A stretch of 64,000 bases of DNA from Parendozoicomonas verongulae (GTDB taxonomy: Bacteria > Pseudomonadota > Gammaproteobacteria > Pseudomonadales > Endozoicomonadaceae), in contig NZ_SMME01000868.1 of assembly GCF_009711465.1 (NCBI RefSeq), positions 1 through 64,000 on the forward strand. The letters run 5' to 3'. The notes below the pieces were generated by a model. The model had not been told where the DNA came from. It saw only the letters and a program-made list of their open reading frames with translations, and searched no databases. A program made the translations under genes and the position numbers. Positions 27,608 to 36,290 of this stretch are shown here, one piece after another (positions within the stretch are counted from its first letter, which is position 1; every line of letters starts with the position of its first letter).

Positions 27608-29860
27608 ATGGTTAAGGTGCGTGAAGATCACCCGGTCACACCGGATGGTGCGATAGATATCAACTCCTGGCTGACCAAACAGAAAAGCCACGTCACCCTC
27701 AAGGACGAGCAGGCTGTGCGTGATGCTTGCGAAATGGCCCGGGAAGCAGCGATGCGCCCTGGAAAGGGGAGTGTCTGGTCTGATCAGCAGGGGTTGCTGG
27801 CCATTGGTTTGCAGATGGCAGATATTCTGGCGGAACTGAAGCTGGACCAAACCTCCCTGATTGCTGCGGTGCTGTATCGTACCGTGAGGGAGCACCGCCT
27901 GAGTCTGGACGTGATTGAAGACCGCTTTGGCTCTGAGGTAGTACGCCTGATCAAAGGTGTTCTGGGTATGGCGGTGATCAGCGCCATTCAGAACCCGGCT
28001 CGCACTCAGGTGCTGGGGCAGCAGCAGGATCAGCTGGAGAAAGTCCGCAAAATGCTGGTGTCTATCGTGGACGATGTGCGGGTGGCCTTGATCAAGCTGG
28101 CGGAACGGACCTGTGCGATTCGTGCCGTGAAAAATGCCGACCGTGAGCGTCGTCAGCGAGTAGCCCGGGAAGTGTTTGAGATTTACGCGCCTCTTGCTCA
28201 CCGTCTGGGTATCGGTTATATCAAGTGGGAGCTGGAAGATCTGGCGTTCCGCTATCTCAAACCCCAGGATTACAAAAAGATTGCCCGCCTGCTGGATGAA
28301 AAGCGCCTCGACCGTGAACAGTATATTCAGGACACCATGGACAGCATCCGTAATGCACTGGCTGCTGAAGGGATTACGGCTGAAGTCAGTGGTCGGGTAA
28401 AACACATCTACAGTATCTGGCGGAAGATGAAGCGCAAGGGCGTGGAATTCCGCGAGCTGTATGATATCCGCGCCATGCGTATTTATGTAGATCAAGTACA
28501 GGAATGTTATGCCGCATTGGGCATTGTGCACTCCCTGTGGAACCATATTCCCAAAGAGTTTGACGACTACATTGCCACCCCAAAAGAGAATGGCTATCAG
28601 TCTCTGCACACAGCCGTTGTAGGGCCATCTGGGAAAACTCTGGAAGTGCAGATTCGTACCCATGCCATGCACGAAGAGGCAGAGCTGGGCGTATGTGCCC
28701 ACTGGAAATACAAAGGCACCGACACCAACAGCGAAAGCGACAGCTACGAGGAGAAGCTCAACTGGCTGCGTCAGGTGCTGGACTGGCAGGAAGAAATCGG
28801 TCAGGGCATGGAAGGACTGGCGGACCAGTGGCGTCTGGATGTGGAGCCGGATCGTGTGTATGTATTCACACGGGATGGCCATGTGGTGGACCTGCCCGTT
28901 GGCGCTACGCCTATTGACTTCGCCTATCGTGTGCACACAGAGGTGGGCAATAAGTGCCGGGGAGCCAAGGTCGCAGGCCGTATTATTCCCCTGAACAGTC
29001 AGTTGAAAACCGGCGATCAGGTGGAGATCCTTACCGCCAAAAACGCTACCCCGAGTCGTGACTGGCTGAACTCTAACCTTGGCTATGTTGGCACCAGCCG
29101 TGCCCGGGCGAAAATTGTCAGCTGGTTCCGTCAGCAGGATCGAGACTCCAATATCTCGGCGGGTCGCGGCATGCTGGAAGCAGAATTCAAGCGGATGGGT
29201 ATTTCAGGTGTGGACTTTGCCGCACTGGCGCATTCCATCAAACTGCAGGATGTGGATGAGATGCTGGCCAAGGTAGGGGCTGGTGATCTGCGGACTCTGC
29301 AGGTTGTTCATGCTGCCCAGCGTTTGATCGAACCGGAGAAAGAAAAAGATACATTCGTATTCAAACCTCGGCCCAGCAAACAGGTGCATGGCGATGGCGA
29401 CATCAGTGTAGAAGGTGTTGGTAATCTGATGACTCAGATGGCCAGGTGCTGCCACCCTGTGCCCGGTGATCCGATTATTGGCTATATCACCCTTGGGCGC
29501 GGTGTATCTGTTCACCGTATGGATTGTACCAATGCACTCCAGCTTCGTGAGCAGGAACCGGACAGGGTGATTGAGGTGAGCTGGGGACAGAAGCAGGAAT
29601 CCACTTACCCGGTGCGTATTGTGATTGATGCCTATGACCGTCCGGGGCTGCTTCGCGATATTACTGTTGTGATTGCCAATGAAAAGGTGAATGTGCGGGA
29701 TATGAGAACCAACACGAATCTGGCAGACAATATGGCGAAGATGTCGTTTGTTCTGGATATTTCCAGCCTTGAAACACTGGGTAAGGTGTTAGCAAAGCTC
29801 AATCAGTTGCCTAATATTCTGGATGCCCATCGGGATCGCCAGACTGTGAAGACTGCCTGA
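27608..29860 (+). CDS. relA: (p)ppGpp synthetase I
   Basis: A 750-aa RelA that makes ppGpp from GTP and ATP when uncharged tRNA enters the ribosome. The N-terminal HD hydrolase region is degenerate: the His-Asp pair is lost (LYRTVREHRLS) and KLAERTCAIR replaces KLADRLHNMR, so it should be synthetase-only. Synthetase motifs include YDIRAMRIYVD, CYAALGIVHSLW and YIATPKENGYQSLHTAV; then come the TGS domain (VYVFTRDGHVVDLPVGATPIDFAY), the zinc-finger-like CCHPVPGD region and the C-terminal ACT domain. The rlmD-relA-mazG order is conserved in gammaproteobacteria. A separate spoT is expected elsewhere in the genome. Confidence 0.95.
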   Translation: MVKVREDHPVTPDGAIDINSWLTKQKSHVTLKDEQAVRDACEMAREAAMRPGKGSVWSDQQGLLAIGLQMADILAELKLDQTSLIAAVLYRTVREHRLSLDVIEDRFGSEVVRLIKGVLGMAVISAIQNPARTQVLGQQQDQLEKVRKMLVSIVDDVRVALIKLAERTCAIRAVKNADRERRQRVAREVFEIYAPLAHRLGIGYIKWELEDLAFRYLKPQDYKKIARLLDEKRLDREQYIQDTMDSIRNALAAEGITAEVSGRVKHIYSIWRKMKRKGVEFRELYDIRAMRIYVDQVQECYAALGIVHSLWNHIPKEFDDYIATPKENGYQSLHTAVVGPSGKTLEVQIRTHAMHEEAELGVCAHWKYKGTDTNSESDSYEEKLNWLRQVLDWQEEIGQGMEGLADQWRLDVEPDRVYVFTRDGHVVDLPVGATPIDFAYRVHTEVGNKCRGAKVAGRIIPLNSQLKTGDQVEILTAKNATPSRDWLNSNLGYVGTSRARAKIVSWFRQQDRDSNISAGRGMLEAEFKRMGISGVDFAALAHSIKLQDVDEMLAKVGAGDLRTLQVVHAAQRLIEPEKEKDTFVFKPRPSKQVHGDGDISVEGVGNLMTQMARCCHPVPGDPIIGYITLGRGVSVHRMDCTNALQLREQEPDRVIEVSWGQKQESTYPVRIVIDAYDRPGLLRDITVVIANEKVNVRDMRTNTNLADNMAKMSFVLDISSLETLGKVLAKLNQLPNILDAHRDRQTVKTA

Positions 29861-29881
29861 TAGCTTGAGTGCTGCTTTGCG

Positions 29882-30700
29882 ATGAAACAAAATCAATACA
29901 CCCTTAATGACCTGCTGGCCATCATGGCTCGTCTTCGTGATCCTGAAACCGGCTGCCCCTGGGATAAAGCGCAAACCTTCCGCACGATTGCGCCCTATAC
30001 CCTTGAAGAAGCCTATGAAGTGGTGGATACCATTGAACGGGATGATATGGCTCACCTGAAAGAGGAACTGGGGGATTTGCTGTTTCAGGTGGTGTACCAC
30101 GCACAAATGGCGAGTGAGCTGGAGCAGGGAGCTTTTGATTTCTCCAGTGTTGTACAAAAGCTGGCGGAAAAGCTTGTACGACGCCATCCTCATATCTTTC
30201 CAAATGGCTCACTCACACAAACAGATACTCCTGAACTGACGGCAGACGAGGTAAGGGAGGCCTGGCAGAATATTAAGGCTCAGGAGAAAGAGCAAAAAGA
30301 GAATGCCTCTTTATTGGATGGCATCTCTAACAACCTCCCTGCTCTTGTTATTGCACAGAAACTGCAGGACAAAGCTGCCAGAGTAAACTTTGACTGGCCT
30401 GATGTACGTCCTGTTATCGCTAAACTCAAGGAAGAGATTACCGAGATAGAAGAAGCGATTGAACAAGGCGATCAGGACGCCGTGGCTTCGGAAGTAGGGG
30501 ATTTTCTGTTTGCAGCAACCAATATGGCCCGACACTTGAAAGTTGATGCGGAGCAGTCTGTACGGGGCTGTAATCAGAAATTTCGTAAGCGGTTTGCCTT
30601 TATTGAACAGGCTGTTTTAGCGCAGGGTAAAGAGATGAAAGATTGTACTCTCGAAGAGCTGGACCGCTTTTGGGATAAAGCAAAAGAAGCGGGTTTTTGA
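29882..30700 (+). CDS. mazG: Nucleoside triphosphate pyrophosphohydrolase MazG
   Basis: A 272-aa two-domain all-alpha NTP pyrophosphohydrolase. The first domain carries CPWDKAQTFRTIAPYTLEEAYEVVD and EELGDLLFQVVYHA; the second has INFDWPDV-like RVNFDWPDVRPVIAKLKEEITEIEEAI and SEVGDFLFAATNMARHL. MazG hydrolyses NTPs, including aberrant ones, and in E. coli lowers ppGpp levels, which fits its place 21 bases after relA. It ends the block; a repeat arm and a 350-base gap follow. No mazEF genes are present. Confidence 0.93.
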   Translation: MKQNQYTLNDLLAIMARLRDPETGCPWDKAQTFRTIAPYTLEEAYEVVDTIERDDMAHLKEELGDLLFQVVYHAQMASELEQGAFDFSSVVQKLAEKLVRRHPHIFPNGSLTQTDTPELTADEVREAWQNIKAQEKEQKENASLLDGISNNLPALVIAQKLQDKAARVNFDWPDVRPVIAKLKEEITEIEEAIEQGDQDAVASEVGDFLFAATNMARHLKVDAEQSVRGCNQKFRKRFAFIEQAVLAQGKEMKDCTLEELDRFWDKAKEAGF

Positions 30701-30720
30701 CTCGATCGTGCGGAAAAGAC

Positions 30721-30758
30721 GCCACATCATTATGCAAGAGCAATAGTCCGGATACTTA
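30721..30758 (-). repeat. Single arm of the TAAGTACCC repeat family
   Basis: Read on the reverse strand from 30758 it begins TAAGTATCCGGACTATTGC and continues through GCATAATGATG and GGCG, matching the right arm of the element at 7984-8071 with several substitutions. No opposite arm is present. It lies 20 bases after mazG. Confidence 0.6.
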
Positions 30759-31049
30759 CTGGCAGGATAGCTAAACACTTCGATTATACCTTTCTCCAAG
30801 ACTGTTTTGTGATTGGGTAAATATTTCTAGAGGACGATAAAAAACAAGGCATTTCTTGGCATAAGACAATGTTTTTCTCTCTGCCTAGTTCACTATGTAG
30901 CACTACGTAAAAACGAAAACTTATTTGGTCCGTACACCCGCGGCTGATAGGTTGGTATGCCACGATGTGGACATGTGAAATAGGTAGCCATACCTAGAGC
31001 TGTACTTGAAACAGCCTAAGGTCGAAATGGAAGAGAAAGGGCAGTATTC
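30759..31049. other. Gene-free gap upstream of the HTH gene
   Basis: Together with the repeat arm before it, about 350 bases between mazG and the HTH gene hold no open frame with protein-like sequence. A weak ribosome-binding site (GGAAGAGAAAGGGC) precedes the HTH start. I see no convincing promoter motif or ncRNA. Confidence 0.5.
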
Positions 31050-31985
31050 ATGCTGGAGAATTTCGGATCATATCTGAAAAAACGGCGCAAGGAAGCCGGT
31101 CTGACACAAGATCGGCTCGCCATGGCTTTATCATGCTATTCACCGGTTTTGTCCGGTATTGATTCCGTGACAATCAGTCGCTGGGAACGTGCCACCACAG
31201 AGCCCACGGGCGAACGTCAGCGTCAGGTGATTGCATACTTCCATGATGACGTGGAAAAGATATTTCCGTTCCGTTCCAGCCGCTCCCAGATTTTGACCCC
31301 TGATCAGTCAATGGAATATTTGACTCGTCATTATCTGAATTCCCCCAAGCTGGGACACAAGGTGGGTACCTTTCCTGAGCAGGAGGGGCGGCGCTACCGG
31401 CTGGAAAATCTGACGGCTGCCCCAGAGCATCACCCGTTCCTCGATATGATTACAGAGTATGATGATGCTATTTATGAAAGTTCTGTATCCACCGACAGAA
31501 ACCGGCTAGCGGGCTGGGTAAATCGCTGTAATCGACTCAGCATTGTTTGCCGTAAACACAGCCATTACTTTGGTCATGTTGTTGCGTTGCCTCTCAAGGA
31601 GGAAGTGTTCTGGCAGTTGATTCATGCCAAGCGAGAAGAAGCCTCTATTGCTCTGGACGATATTGTTTCCCCCCACGAACCCCACTGCCTGTATATCTAT
31701 TCGCTATACGGCGCAAGTCGTTTGGCCGCAGGCCGACTGATTATGGAAATCATCCGTTACCTGGGCCGCCACTACGACCATGTGAATTATATCGGCGGTT
31801 TGTGTGCCACCAGTGATGGGACTCGTCTGGCGCGTTCTTTCCATCTGGAGCCACAGGACGTTGGGCCATCTATGCCTAATGGTGCTGTGCGTTATCAGGG
31901 GAGGGAAGTGAAATTTGTGACTTACGCTGCGCAGCTGGCCCATATCCTTGAAGATCCGGGCCTGCGCAAGCTGTTACCTTCCTGA
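31050..31985 (+). CDS. XRE-type HTH protein with acyltransferase-like C-terminal part
   Basis: A 311-aa protein. Residues 1-65 form an XRE/Cro-type helix-turn-helix (FGSYLKKRRKEAGLTQDRLAMAL ... VTISRWERATTEPTGERQRQV). The C-terminal half shows stretches that resemble a GNAT-like fold (HYFGHVVALPLKEEVFWQLI, LYGASRLAAGRLIMEIIRYLG, GGLCATSDGTRLARSFHLEPQDV), without a confident acetyl-CoA loop. It could be a DNA-binding regulator with a ligand- or acyl-sensing domain. It is alone on its strand, and its 3' end overlaps trmJ by 12 bases in convergent orientation. Target genes cannot be named. Confidence 0.65.
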   Translation: MLENFGSYLKKRRKEAGLTQDRLAMALSCYSPVLSGIDSVTISRWERATTEPTGERQRQVIAYFHDDVEKIFPFRSSRSQILTPDQSMEYLTRHYLNSPKLGHKVGTFPEQEGRRYRLENLTAAPEHHPFLDMITEYDDAIYESSVSTDRNRLAGWVNRCNRLSIVCRKHSHYFGHVVALPLKEEVFWQLIHAKREEASIALDDIVSPHEPHCLYIYSLYGASRLAAGRLIMEIIRYLGRHYDHVNYIGGLCATSDGTRLARSFHLEPQDVGPSMPNGAVRYQGREVKFVTYAAQLAHILEDPGLRKLLPS

Positions 31986-32741
31986 TGACTCTTCTTTGTC
32001 GTCTTTTACAGCCGCGTTCTGACGAATGCGGCTCAACATTCCCCTCAGAATATTTATCTCTTCCTGCTCCGGGCGGGCGCGGTTAAAGAAGCGACGCAGT
32101 TTGGTCATGATCTTGCCGGGGTGTTGGCGAATGATAAAGTGAATATCTCCCAGAGCCAGTTCCAGCTGCTCGTAGAACAACTCCATCTGACGAGTATCAG
32201 GATAAGGTGCAGCATCCTCTGTCTCTTCCTGTTTCTCTTGCTGGGCCAGCAGAGCCTGACGCACCTCGTAACAAAGAATCTGAACGGCAGATGCCACATT
32301 CAGTACCGGGTAATCCGGATTGGCATCAATAGAGACATGGAAGTGGCACTGCTGCAGCTCCTCATTGGTCATCCCGGACGTTTCCTGACCGAACACTAAG
32401 GCTACTTCGCCAGTTTTCGCCTCTTTCACAAGTTTCTCGCCACACTGACGGCTGGTGAGCATCGGCCAGGGAAAGCTGCGGCTTCGAGCAGATGTGCCAA
32501 TCACCAGATTGCAGCCATCGATAGCCTCTTCCAGAGAACTGACTACGTCTACGTTATCCAGCATATCCGCAGCCCCGGCCGCCATACTGGTGGCAATGCT
32601 TTTAGAATCACCGTGGGGCCACTCATTGGGGTCCGCCAGAACCAGTCGGGTGAGGCCCATGGTTTTCATGGCGCGCAGGGCCGATCCAATATTGCCCGGG
32701 TGCCAGGTGCGAAGCATTACGATACGGATGGAATCAAGCAT
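31974..32741 (-). CDS. trmJ: tRNA (Cm32/Um32) 2'-O-methyltransferase
   Basis: A 255-aa SPOUT-fold methyltransferase. Motifs are MLRTWHPGNIGSALRAMKTMGL at the start, LVFGQETSGMTNEEL in the middle, and the knot region YPVLNVASAVQILCYEVRQA; the C-terminal helical tail (LRRFFNRARPEQEEINILRGML) is typical of TrmJ. TrmJ 2'-O-methylates position 32 of several tRNAs. It lies downstream of luxS on the same strand but behind a terminator. Its 3' end overlaps the convergent HTH gene. Confidence 0.9.
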   Translation of the reverse strand: MLDSIRIVMLRTWHPGNIGSALRAMKTMGLTRLVLADPNEWPHGDSKSIATSMAAGAADMLDNVDVVSSLEEAIDGCNLVIGTSARSRSFPWPMLTSRQCGEKLVKEAKTGEVALVFGQETSGMTNEELQQCHFHVSIDANPDYPVLNVASAVQILCYEVRQALLAQQEKQEETEDAAPYPDTRQMELFYEQLELALGDIHFIIRQHPGKIMTKLRRFFNRARPEQEEINILRGMLSRIRQNAAVKDDKEESSGR

Positions 32742-32760
32742 GGGGAAGCTTTCAGATACG

Positions 32761-32794
32761 AAAAAACCGGAGATTATACGTGAAATCTCCGGTT
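32761..32794 (-). terminator. Terminator after luxS
   Basis: AACCGGAGATT and AATCTCCGGTT form an 11-bp stem with an 8-base loop; on the reverse strand it ends in a T-run (from the A-run at 32761-32766). It separates luxS from trmJ. Confidence 0.85.
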
Positions 32795-32868
32795 GGGTGA
32801 GTGTTTCGAGAAGAGTTAGAAGATCATTTTAGCGATCAGCACAATCACCGGAAGAGTGACAACAGGCC

Positions 32869-33378
32869 CTAAGCGTCAGCCAGAAACTCTTCACTCAGAT
32901 GCAATTCCTCGTTGGAATTGATGCTGATACCGCTTTTCAGAACAGCTTTGGCAATGCTTTTAGCATCATCCAGAGAGTGCATAGTATAAGTGCCGCACTG
33001 GTATTCATTCAGTTCAGGAATATCATCTTCACCGGGAACCTTCAGCACATCGTTCATAGATGCTGTCCAGGCGTCTGCAACCTGTCCTTCAGCGGGAGTA
33101 CCGATCAGGCTCATATAAAAGCCAGTGCGACAGCCCATGGGAGAGATATCAATAATCTCAACACTCTCGCCATTGAGATGGTCACGCATAAAGCCTGCAA
33201 ACAGATGCTCCAGAGTGTGGATGCCACGCTCTGACAGCATGTCTTTGTTTGGAATGGTGAAGCGCAGGTCGAAAACGGTAATGGTGTCGCCACCGGGAGT
33301 TGTCATGGTTTTGGCAACTCGTACGGCGGGTGCCTGCATGCGGGTGTGGTCAACACGGAAACTATCGAGCAAAGGCAT
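32869..33378 (-). CDS. luxS: S-ribosylhomocysteine lyase (AI-2 synthesis)
   Basis: A 169-aa metalloenzyme splitting S-ribosylhomocysteine into homocysteine and DPD, the precursor of autoinducer 2. Fe/Zn ligands are in HTLEHL and in the CGTYTMHSL region; the catalytic Cys is in [10 protein letters not shown]. The start ATG 33378 follows AAGGAG with seven bases of spacing; an upstream in-frame start would add seven residues (MIIRSRS). The mtnN gene, which makes its substrate, is divergently transcribed about 190 bases away. Confidence 0.95.
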   Translation of the reverse strand: MPLLDSFRVDHTRMQAPAVRVAKTMTTPGGDTITVFDLRFTIPNKDMLSERGIHTLEHLFAGFMRDHLNGESVEIIDISPMGCRTGFYMSLIGTPAEGQVADAWTASMNDVLKVPGEDDIPELNEYQCGTYTMHSLDDAKSIAKAVLKSGISINSNEELHLSEEFLADA

Positions 33379-33564
33379 ACTGCGGCTCCTTATTATCACA
33401 GCCAGAGCGGGGGAAGGCCGCGATTATACGCAGTCTGTCTGGTTGGTGACAGAACTCCATTTCAATAATTGACGGGAAAATGCGTGATCACTCCTAATGT
33501 GCTGCCGCCTCTCTGCTTGGTAATGTACACGACACTTACACGGTAATAGAGAAGGTCTTCAGTA

Positions 33565-34323
33565 GTGACCAGAGAGAAGAAACCTGTTGGTATTATTGGC
33601 GCAATGGATCAGGAAGTTGATCAGCTGCGCGCAGCACTGGAAAATAGGCAGGAAATGTCTCTGGGGGGCGTAACCTTTTATCAGGGTGAGCTGGACGGCA
33701 CACCCGTTGTTCTGCAGAAGTGCGGTATCGGCAAAGTAAATGCTGCTATCGGGACCACGATTCTTATCGATCGTTTTCAGCCATCCGCTATTTTGAACAC
33801 TGGCTCTGCCGGTGGTATGGATCATTCCTACAACGTGGGTGATGTGGTGATTTCCACAGAGGTGCGTCACCACGATGTGAACGTAACCGCCTTTGGTTAC
33901 GAGTTCGGTCAGGTGCCGCAACTGCCACCGGCCTTTATGCCCTGTGATGATCTGGTGAAAAAGGCTGTGAAAGCCTTGGAAGGGTTGAAAGAAAAAGAAG
34001 AGGGAAAAGATTACCGCATTGGCCAGGGTCTGATTCTGACGGGCGACTCCTTTATGCAGAGCGCTTCTCAGGTAAATGTGGTGCGCGAGCGTTTCCCGGG
34101 CTCTACCGCTATTGAGATGGAAGCTGCTGCTATTGCGCAGGTTTGCCATCAGATGGGTGTACCGTTTCTGGTGATTCGCTCTCTGTCTGATATTGCTGGC
34201 AAAGAGTCCAACGTAAGCTTTGACCAGTTTCTGGAAACAGCAGCGACTCACTCTGCAGATATGATTCAGGCGATTGTGCACCAGATTGCGCTGGACGCCA
34301 CTTCCGATCGGGAAGCGGCTTAG
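33565..34323 (+). CDS. mtnN: 5'-methylthioadenosine/S-adenosylhomocysteine nucleosidase
   Basis: A 252-aa PNP/UDP phosphorylase-fold enzyme that cleaves adenine from S-adenosylhomocysteine and methylthioadenosine. Conserved parts: VGIIGAMDQEV at the start, ILNTGSAGGMD, DVVISTEVRHHDVNVTAFGYEFGQ, AIEMEAAAIAQVC and the catalytic Asp in RSLSDIAG. The start is GTG at 33565 with AGAAGG upstream. A Lys/Glu-rich insertion (EGLKEKEEGKDY) is slightly longer than in E. coli. Its product S-ribosylhomocysteine feeds LuxS, encoded divergently next to it. Confidence 0.93.
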   Translation: MTREKKPVGIIGAMDQEVDQLRAALENRQEMSLGGVTFYQGELDGTPVVLQKCGIGKVNAAIGTTILIDRFQPSAILNTGSAGGMDHSYNVGDVVISTEVRHHDVNVTAFGYEFGQVPQLPPAFMPCDDLVKKAVKALEGLKEKEEGKDYRIGQGLILTGDSFMQSASQVNVVRERFPGSTAIEMEAAAIAQVCHQMGVPFLVIRSLSDIAGKESNVSFDQFLETAATHSADMIQAIVHQIALDATSDREAA

Positions 34324-34475
34324 TAACTTCCAAAATTCTCACATTTGTAAATTTAATAAGTAGTATTGAGTAAATCAATTGGAAGGGTAGTGAATACACA
34401 CTAGGTACAAAGCCTGCAGATGCGTACAATACATGCCCTTTAGATTTTGTGTTTATAAAGTCAAGCAGGTATTGA

Positions 34476-36290
34476 ATGCATAAGGAACGGGAACAGGTAT
34501 TGCAGTCCTGGCTCCAGCTCCGTCAGGCAGCGGTTCGTCCATTGATTGGTCGCACTGTGGCTTTTGGATTTGGCCAGTATTTTTTTGTGGTCATTCAGGC
34601 AGCTCTGCTGGCCTGGATTATTGATCAGGCAGTGATGGGGGGAACCCCGGCCGCGGATCTTATCCTTCCCTTTGTATTGCTGATTGGCTGTGGATTAGGG
34701 CGTGCCCTGTGCGCAAGAGAGCGAGAGCTGGCCGGTCACAGGGCCGGCGCTGAACTGCGTCAGGGTCTGCGCAGTGAGATTCTGGATAAAGTCTCGGCTT
34801 CCGGCCCGGCCATTCTTGCAGACAAACAAGCGGGCAGCTGGCTCACCCTGATTATGGAACAGGTGGATAATCTTCACGATTACTATGCCAGCTACCTGCC
34901 CCAGATGATGATGGTGCGGGTGCTGCCTGTGCTCACTGTCATTCTTGTGGCACCTTTCAGCTGGGCCGTGGCGTTAATACTTTTGTTTACGGCACCACTG
35001 ATTATCCTGTTTATGATTTTTGTCGGGAATCGTGCTGCTGCGGCCAGTCGTCGTAATGTGCAGGCGCTGTCCCGCCTCAGTGCTCATTTCCTCGACCGCC
35101 TCCAGGGTCTTTCCACCCTCAAACTCTTCGATCAAAGCCAGCAGGAAAAACAAGCCATTGCTTCGGCTGCTGAATCTTTCCGTGATAAGACCATGCAGGT
35201 TTTGCGCATGGCGTTTCTCTCATCAACGGTGCTGGAATTTTTTACAGCGGTGTCCATTGCCATGACCGCCGTGTATCTGGGGATGAGTTATCTGGGCCAT
35301 TTGAACTTTGGCTTTTGGGGTAACCACCTGACGCTGTTTACCGGCCTGTTTCTGTTATTGCTGGCCCCTGAGTATTACCTGCCTTTGCGGGATCTGGGCA
35401 CTCACTACCATGCTAAGGCTGACGCCATTGGTGCAGCAGATGATATTGAAACGTTTCTGAAAGAAGCTCCTTCCGAGTTAAGCGCAGGTGAAACACAATG
35501 CCCTGCGCAGCAGGCTGCAGGGATCTCTTTTCAGAACGTGTCTGTCGTGACAGCGAGCGGTCGTCGTATTCTCGATGATATTTCCTTTGATATTGCCCCT
35601 GGAAAACGGCTGGCCATTATCGGGGAATCTGGTGCGGGAAAAACCACTCTGCTGAATGTGCTGCTCGGGTTTATGCCCTATGAAGGGACGGTACTGGTGA
35701 ATGGTATTTCTCTGCGTAACCTCAATCTGGAGAGCTGGAGACAACAGGTGGCATGGCTGGGGCAGAACCCTCAGTTATTCCACGGTACGTTGAGGGAAAA
35801 TATTGTGCTGGCCGCCCCTGATGCCAGTGATGGGCAGGTGAATGAGGTGATAAAAACCGCTCATATCAATGAGTTTCTGGAGCGTCTTCCCAAGGGTTTA
35901 AAGAGTGTTATCGGTGATGCTTCCGCCGGATTGTCTGTTGGGCAGGCGCAGCGTGTGGCGTTGGCCAGAGCCTTGATCAAACCTTTTCAACTGTTGGTGC
36001 TGGATGAGCCAACGGCCAGCCTCGACAGTCGCAGTGCCAGCATTGTCAGCGATGCCGTGGATGCTTCAGCGGCAGGGCGAACGATTGTCACTGTCAGCCA
36101 CCATCCGGAAAGCCTGACTTCTGTTGATACCATCCTGATGCTGAAAGATGGCCGTGCTGTGGCCTGCGGTTCCAGGCATGAACTGTTGGAAACAAGCACA
36201 GAATTTCAGCATATGAGTAGCTACTGGCAGCAGCTCAATACGATAGAAACCAGAGCGTTTGAAGACAGCGAAGAGGTGACTTATGTTTGA
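34476..36290 (+). CDS. cydD: Thiol-exporting ABC transporter subunit CydD
   Basis: A 604-aa half-transporter with an N-terminal six-helix membrane domain (about 20-325) and an ATPase domain (Walker A GESGAGKTTLL, signature LSVGQAQRVALARAL, Walker B LLVLDEPTASLD). CydD pairs with CydC to export cysteine and glutathione to the periplasm, which is needed for maturing cytochrome bd and c-type cytochromes. Its stop overlaps the cydC start by eight bases. The cydABX operon is about 16 kb away on the other strand rather than adjacent as in E. coli. Confidence 0.92.
   Translation: MHKEREQVLQSWLQLRQAAVRPLIGRTVAFGFGQYFFVVIQAALLAWIIDQAVMGGTPAADLILPFVLLIGCGLGRALCARERELAGHRAGAELRQGLRSEILDKVSASGPAILADKQAGSWLTLIMEQVDNLHDYYASYLPQMMMVRVLPVLTVILVAPFSWAVALILLFTAPLIILFMIFVGNRAAAASRRNVQALSRLSAHFLDRLQGLSTLKLFDQSQQEKQAIASAAESFRDKTMQVLRMAFLSSTVLEFFTAVSIAMTAVYLGMSYLGHLNFGFWGNHLTLFTGLFLLLLAPEYYLPLRDLGTHYHAKADAIGAADDIETFLKEAPSELSAGETQCPAQQAAGISFQNVSVVTASGRRILDDISFDIAPGKRLAIIGESGAGKTTLLNVLLGFMPYEGTVLVNGISLRNLNLESWRQQVAWLGQNPQLFHGTLRENIVLAAPDASDGQVNEVIKTAHINEFLERLPKGLKSVIGDASAGLSVGQAQRVALARALIKPFQLLVLDEPTASLDSRSASIVSDAVDASAAGRTIVTVSHHPESLTSVDTILMLKDGRAVACGSRHELLETSTEFQHMSSYWQQLNTIETRAFEDSEEVTYV

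Noticed and set aside
27575-28936. Reverse frame of 453 codons opposite relA
   Set aside because: It is antisense to relA, which is certain; the translated product has no recognisable domain.
34366-34378. FNR-like TTGA...TCAA dyad upstream of cydD
   Set aside because: The half-sites TTGA and TCAA are separated by five bases instead of six, so the dyad does not match the FNR geometry.
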